A stretch of DNA of 64,000 nucleotides, taken from contig NZ_FMYH01000002.1 of NCBI RefSeq assembly GCF_900096585.1, positions 204,082 through 268,081 of the forward strand, read 5' to 3'. The notes beneath the pieces were generated by a model. It saw only the letters and a list, made by a program, of their open reading frames with translations. It did not search any database and was not told the DNA's origin. The position numbers and the translations under genes were made by a program. Shown one piece after another: positions 62,773 through 64,000 of the stretch; positions within the stretch are counted from its first letter, which is position 1; each line of letters opens with the position of its first letter. Source of the DNA: Sanguibacter gelidistatuariae (GTDB taxonomy: Bacteria > Actinomycetota > Actinomycetes > Actinomycetales > Cellulomonadaceae).

Positions 62773-64000
62773 ATGAAGCTTGCAAGTCGGTTTCACGAGT
62801 TCCCTCAGTCCGCCTCGATGATGGCTGAGTGGTTCGAGGTGGCGGTCAACACTCTGCTTCAGTCGGCATCTGACCAGACCCCTGCAGACTCTCCCGCGGC
62901 GCCTTCTCCTGCGGTGCCGGAGGGGTTGTTGGCGCAGTTGGACCTGGTGGACGCGGTGACCGAGAAGATCGCCTCGACGGACCTGTCGGGGTTGGCGGGG
63001 TCGTTGGCGGCGGAGGTTTCCCAGCGGGTGCGCCGGGCGACCGACCGGTTGGCGGCGCAACGGTTGGTGTTGATCGGTCAGATCGAGGCCGAAGGGTCGT
63101 GGCGGGTGGAGACGATGCATTCCTTCAGTTCGTGGCTGGCCTGTTCGGAAGGGTTGTCGACGGCGTTGGCGAAGCGCACCGTCGCGGCGGCGCGGGCGTT
63201 GCGTGACCACCTGCCCGCGACCGCGGCGGCCGCTGTGGCCGGGGAGATCACGAGTGAGCACGTGTCGCTCATGGTGAAGGCGACGGTCACGGAGACGTTG
63301 TGTGAGGTGCTGGCTACGCCGGTGACCAGTGATACCCCGGCGGGGCCGGTGTGCACGGGTGAGCAGATGCTCCTGCGGCACGCCGGGGCGTTCAAGGTGG
63401 ATGAGTTCGCCAAGCTCATCAAGAGTTTCACCGTGGTCAGTGATCCGCAGGCGCAGGAGAAGGCGTTCAAGGACGCGGTCGAGCGGGAGTTCCTGCAGAT
63501 CTCCCCCACGTTGGGTGGGATGCAGATCAGCGGGTTCGTCACGACCGAGCACGGCCAGGCCTTCAACGCCGCGCTCCGCGCAGTTGCTGGCGTCCCGGCC
63601 GCCGACGACCTGCGTCCGGCGGACCTGCGCAAGGTCGATTCCCTCGTGGACCTGGCCCACCTGGTCCTGGACGGTGGGGTCGCCGGCAAGGGCGCCAACG
63701 TCCGCCCCCACCTGTCGGTCATGATCACGTGGGAGGAGTTCAAGCGGCTCTACGACCACTCGACCGGCGACCACGCAAGCAACGGTGAGGCCGACGACAC
63801 GAGCAGTGTCGTGAACGGCACGTCGACGTGCTCGGGCACTACGGCATCGACGTGCTCGGGGCACCCTGGGACTGGGACTGCGACCGCGGCCCCCGCCGAG
63901 ACCACCGGCCCCGCGCAGGAGCAGTCCCTCGCCGAAGCGATCGCCGCGTCCCAGGCCAGTGGCCACTGGGGCCCGGGTCCTGTGGTCACCCCGACGTGGA
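62773..64000 (+). CDS. DUF222 / HNH-type protein (partial)
   Basis: Runs off the right edge after about 409 codons. The body shows the DUF222 pattern: ATDRLAAQRLVLIGQIEAEG, TAAAAVAGEITSEHVSLMVK, ISGFVTTEHGQAFNAALRAV, DLAHLVLDGGVAGKGANVRP, HLSVMITWEEFKRL. These proteins usually end in an HNH nuclease motif, which would lie beyond the window. A serine/threonine-rich insert (STCSGTTASTCSG) follows. Often multicopy in actinobacterial genomes (13E12-type); activity uncertain. ATG 62773 follows GGGAGGGTGCC. Confidence 0.9.
   Translation, partial: MKLASRFHEFPQSASMMAEWFEVAVNTLLQSASDQTPADSPAAPSPAVPEGLLAQLDLVDAVTEKIASTDLSGLAGSLAAEVSQRVRRATDRLAAQRLVLIGQIEAEGSWRVETMHSFSSWLACSEGLSTALAKRTVAAARALRDHLPATAAAAVAGEITSEHVSLMVKATVTETLCEVLATPVTSDTPAGPVCTGEQMLLRHAGAFKVDEFAKLIKSFTVVSDPQAQEKAFKDAVEREFLQISPTLGGMQISGFVTTEHGQAFNAALRAVAGVPAADDLRPADLRKVDSLVDLAHLVLDGGVAGKGANVRPHLSVMITWEEFKRLYDHSTGDHASNGEADDTSSVVNGTSTCSGTTASTCSGHPGTGTATAAPAETTGPAQEQSLAEAIAASQASGHWGPGPVVTPTW

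Overview
The window is chromosomal DNA of a high-GC Gram-positive bacterium, almost certainly an actinobacterium of the Micrococcales type. The evidence is high GC in nearly all genes, frequent GTG starts with strong purine-rich ribosome sites, the order thrS, HIT-family gene, phosphatidylinositol-phosphate synthase typical of actinobacteria that make PI mannosides, a DosR/DevS-like pair, and a DUF222-type gene. I cannot name the genus.

Layout. 0-5.5 kb: leftward pgsA(partial)-HIT-thrS block, a small antitoxin-like gene, and a divergent ECF sigma/anti-sigma pair. 5.7-13.1 kb: potassium channel and small membrane proteins, a formylglycine-generating enzyme, a large MalT-type LuxR regulator, a GAP-family membrane protein and a RutE-like nitroreductase. 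13.2-19.7 kb: alpha-glucoside uptake and hydrolysis operon (GH13, binding protein, two permeases, no ATPase) with a LacI regulator. 19.7-25.5 kb: TetR/efflux pair, DEAD-box helicase, YcaQ-like DNA glycosylase, a hypothetical gene. 25.6-28.7 kb: integrase remnant beside tRNA-Val(CAC), pabC-pabB, then a tRNA-Gly/Cys/Val array.

28.7-41.1 kb is an accessory island bounded by two direct copies of that tRNA array; the right copy has a broken tRNA-Gly. The island holds an AbiEi-like antitoxin with only a stub of a toxin, broken genes, and a coherent dormancy or low-oxygen set: Mg2+ P-type ATPase, double-domain universal stress protein, Acg-type nitroreductase, DoxX-like protein, a DevS-like GAF kinase that keeps the heme-ligand histidine, and a DevR/DosR-like regulator.

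41.2-52.5 kb is mosaic: SNF2 helicase, ArsR and MarR units with clear palindromic operators, truncated VOC, DUF2252 and LuxR remnants, and a type I sulfatase. Its CSPTR motif is the expected target of the formylglycine enzyme 38 kb away. 52.5-62.6 kb: YnfA, a hydrolase, a second DHA2 efflux pump, then a stress cluster (potassium channel, DUF6325, SHOCT; convergent glutamate decarboxylase, DUF1269, DUF2252 and two membrane proteins). The right edge cuts a DUF222 gene.

The most notable signals are the whole-array tRNA duplication around a DosR-like module, the same integrase C-terminal tail next to three tRNA-Val genes, and the FGE/sulfatase pairing. All functions are inferred from sequence reading; no database search was run.
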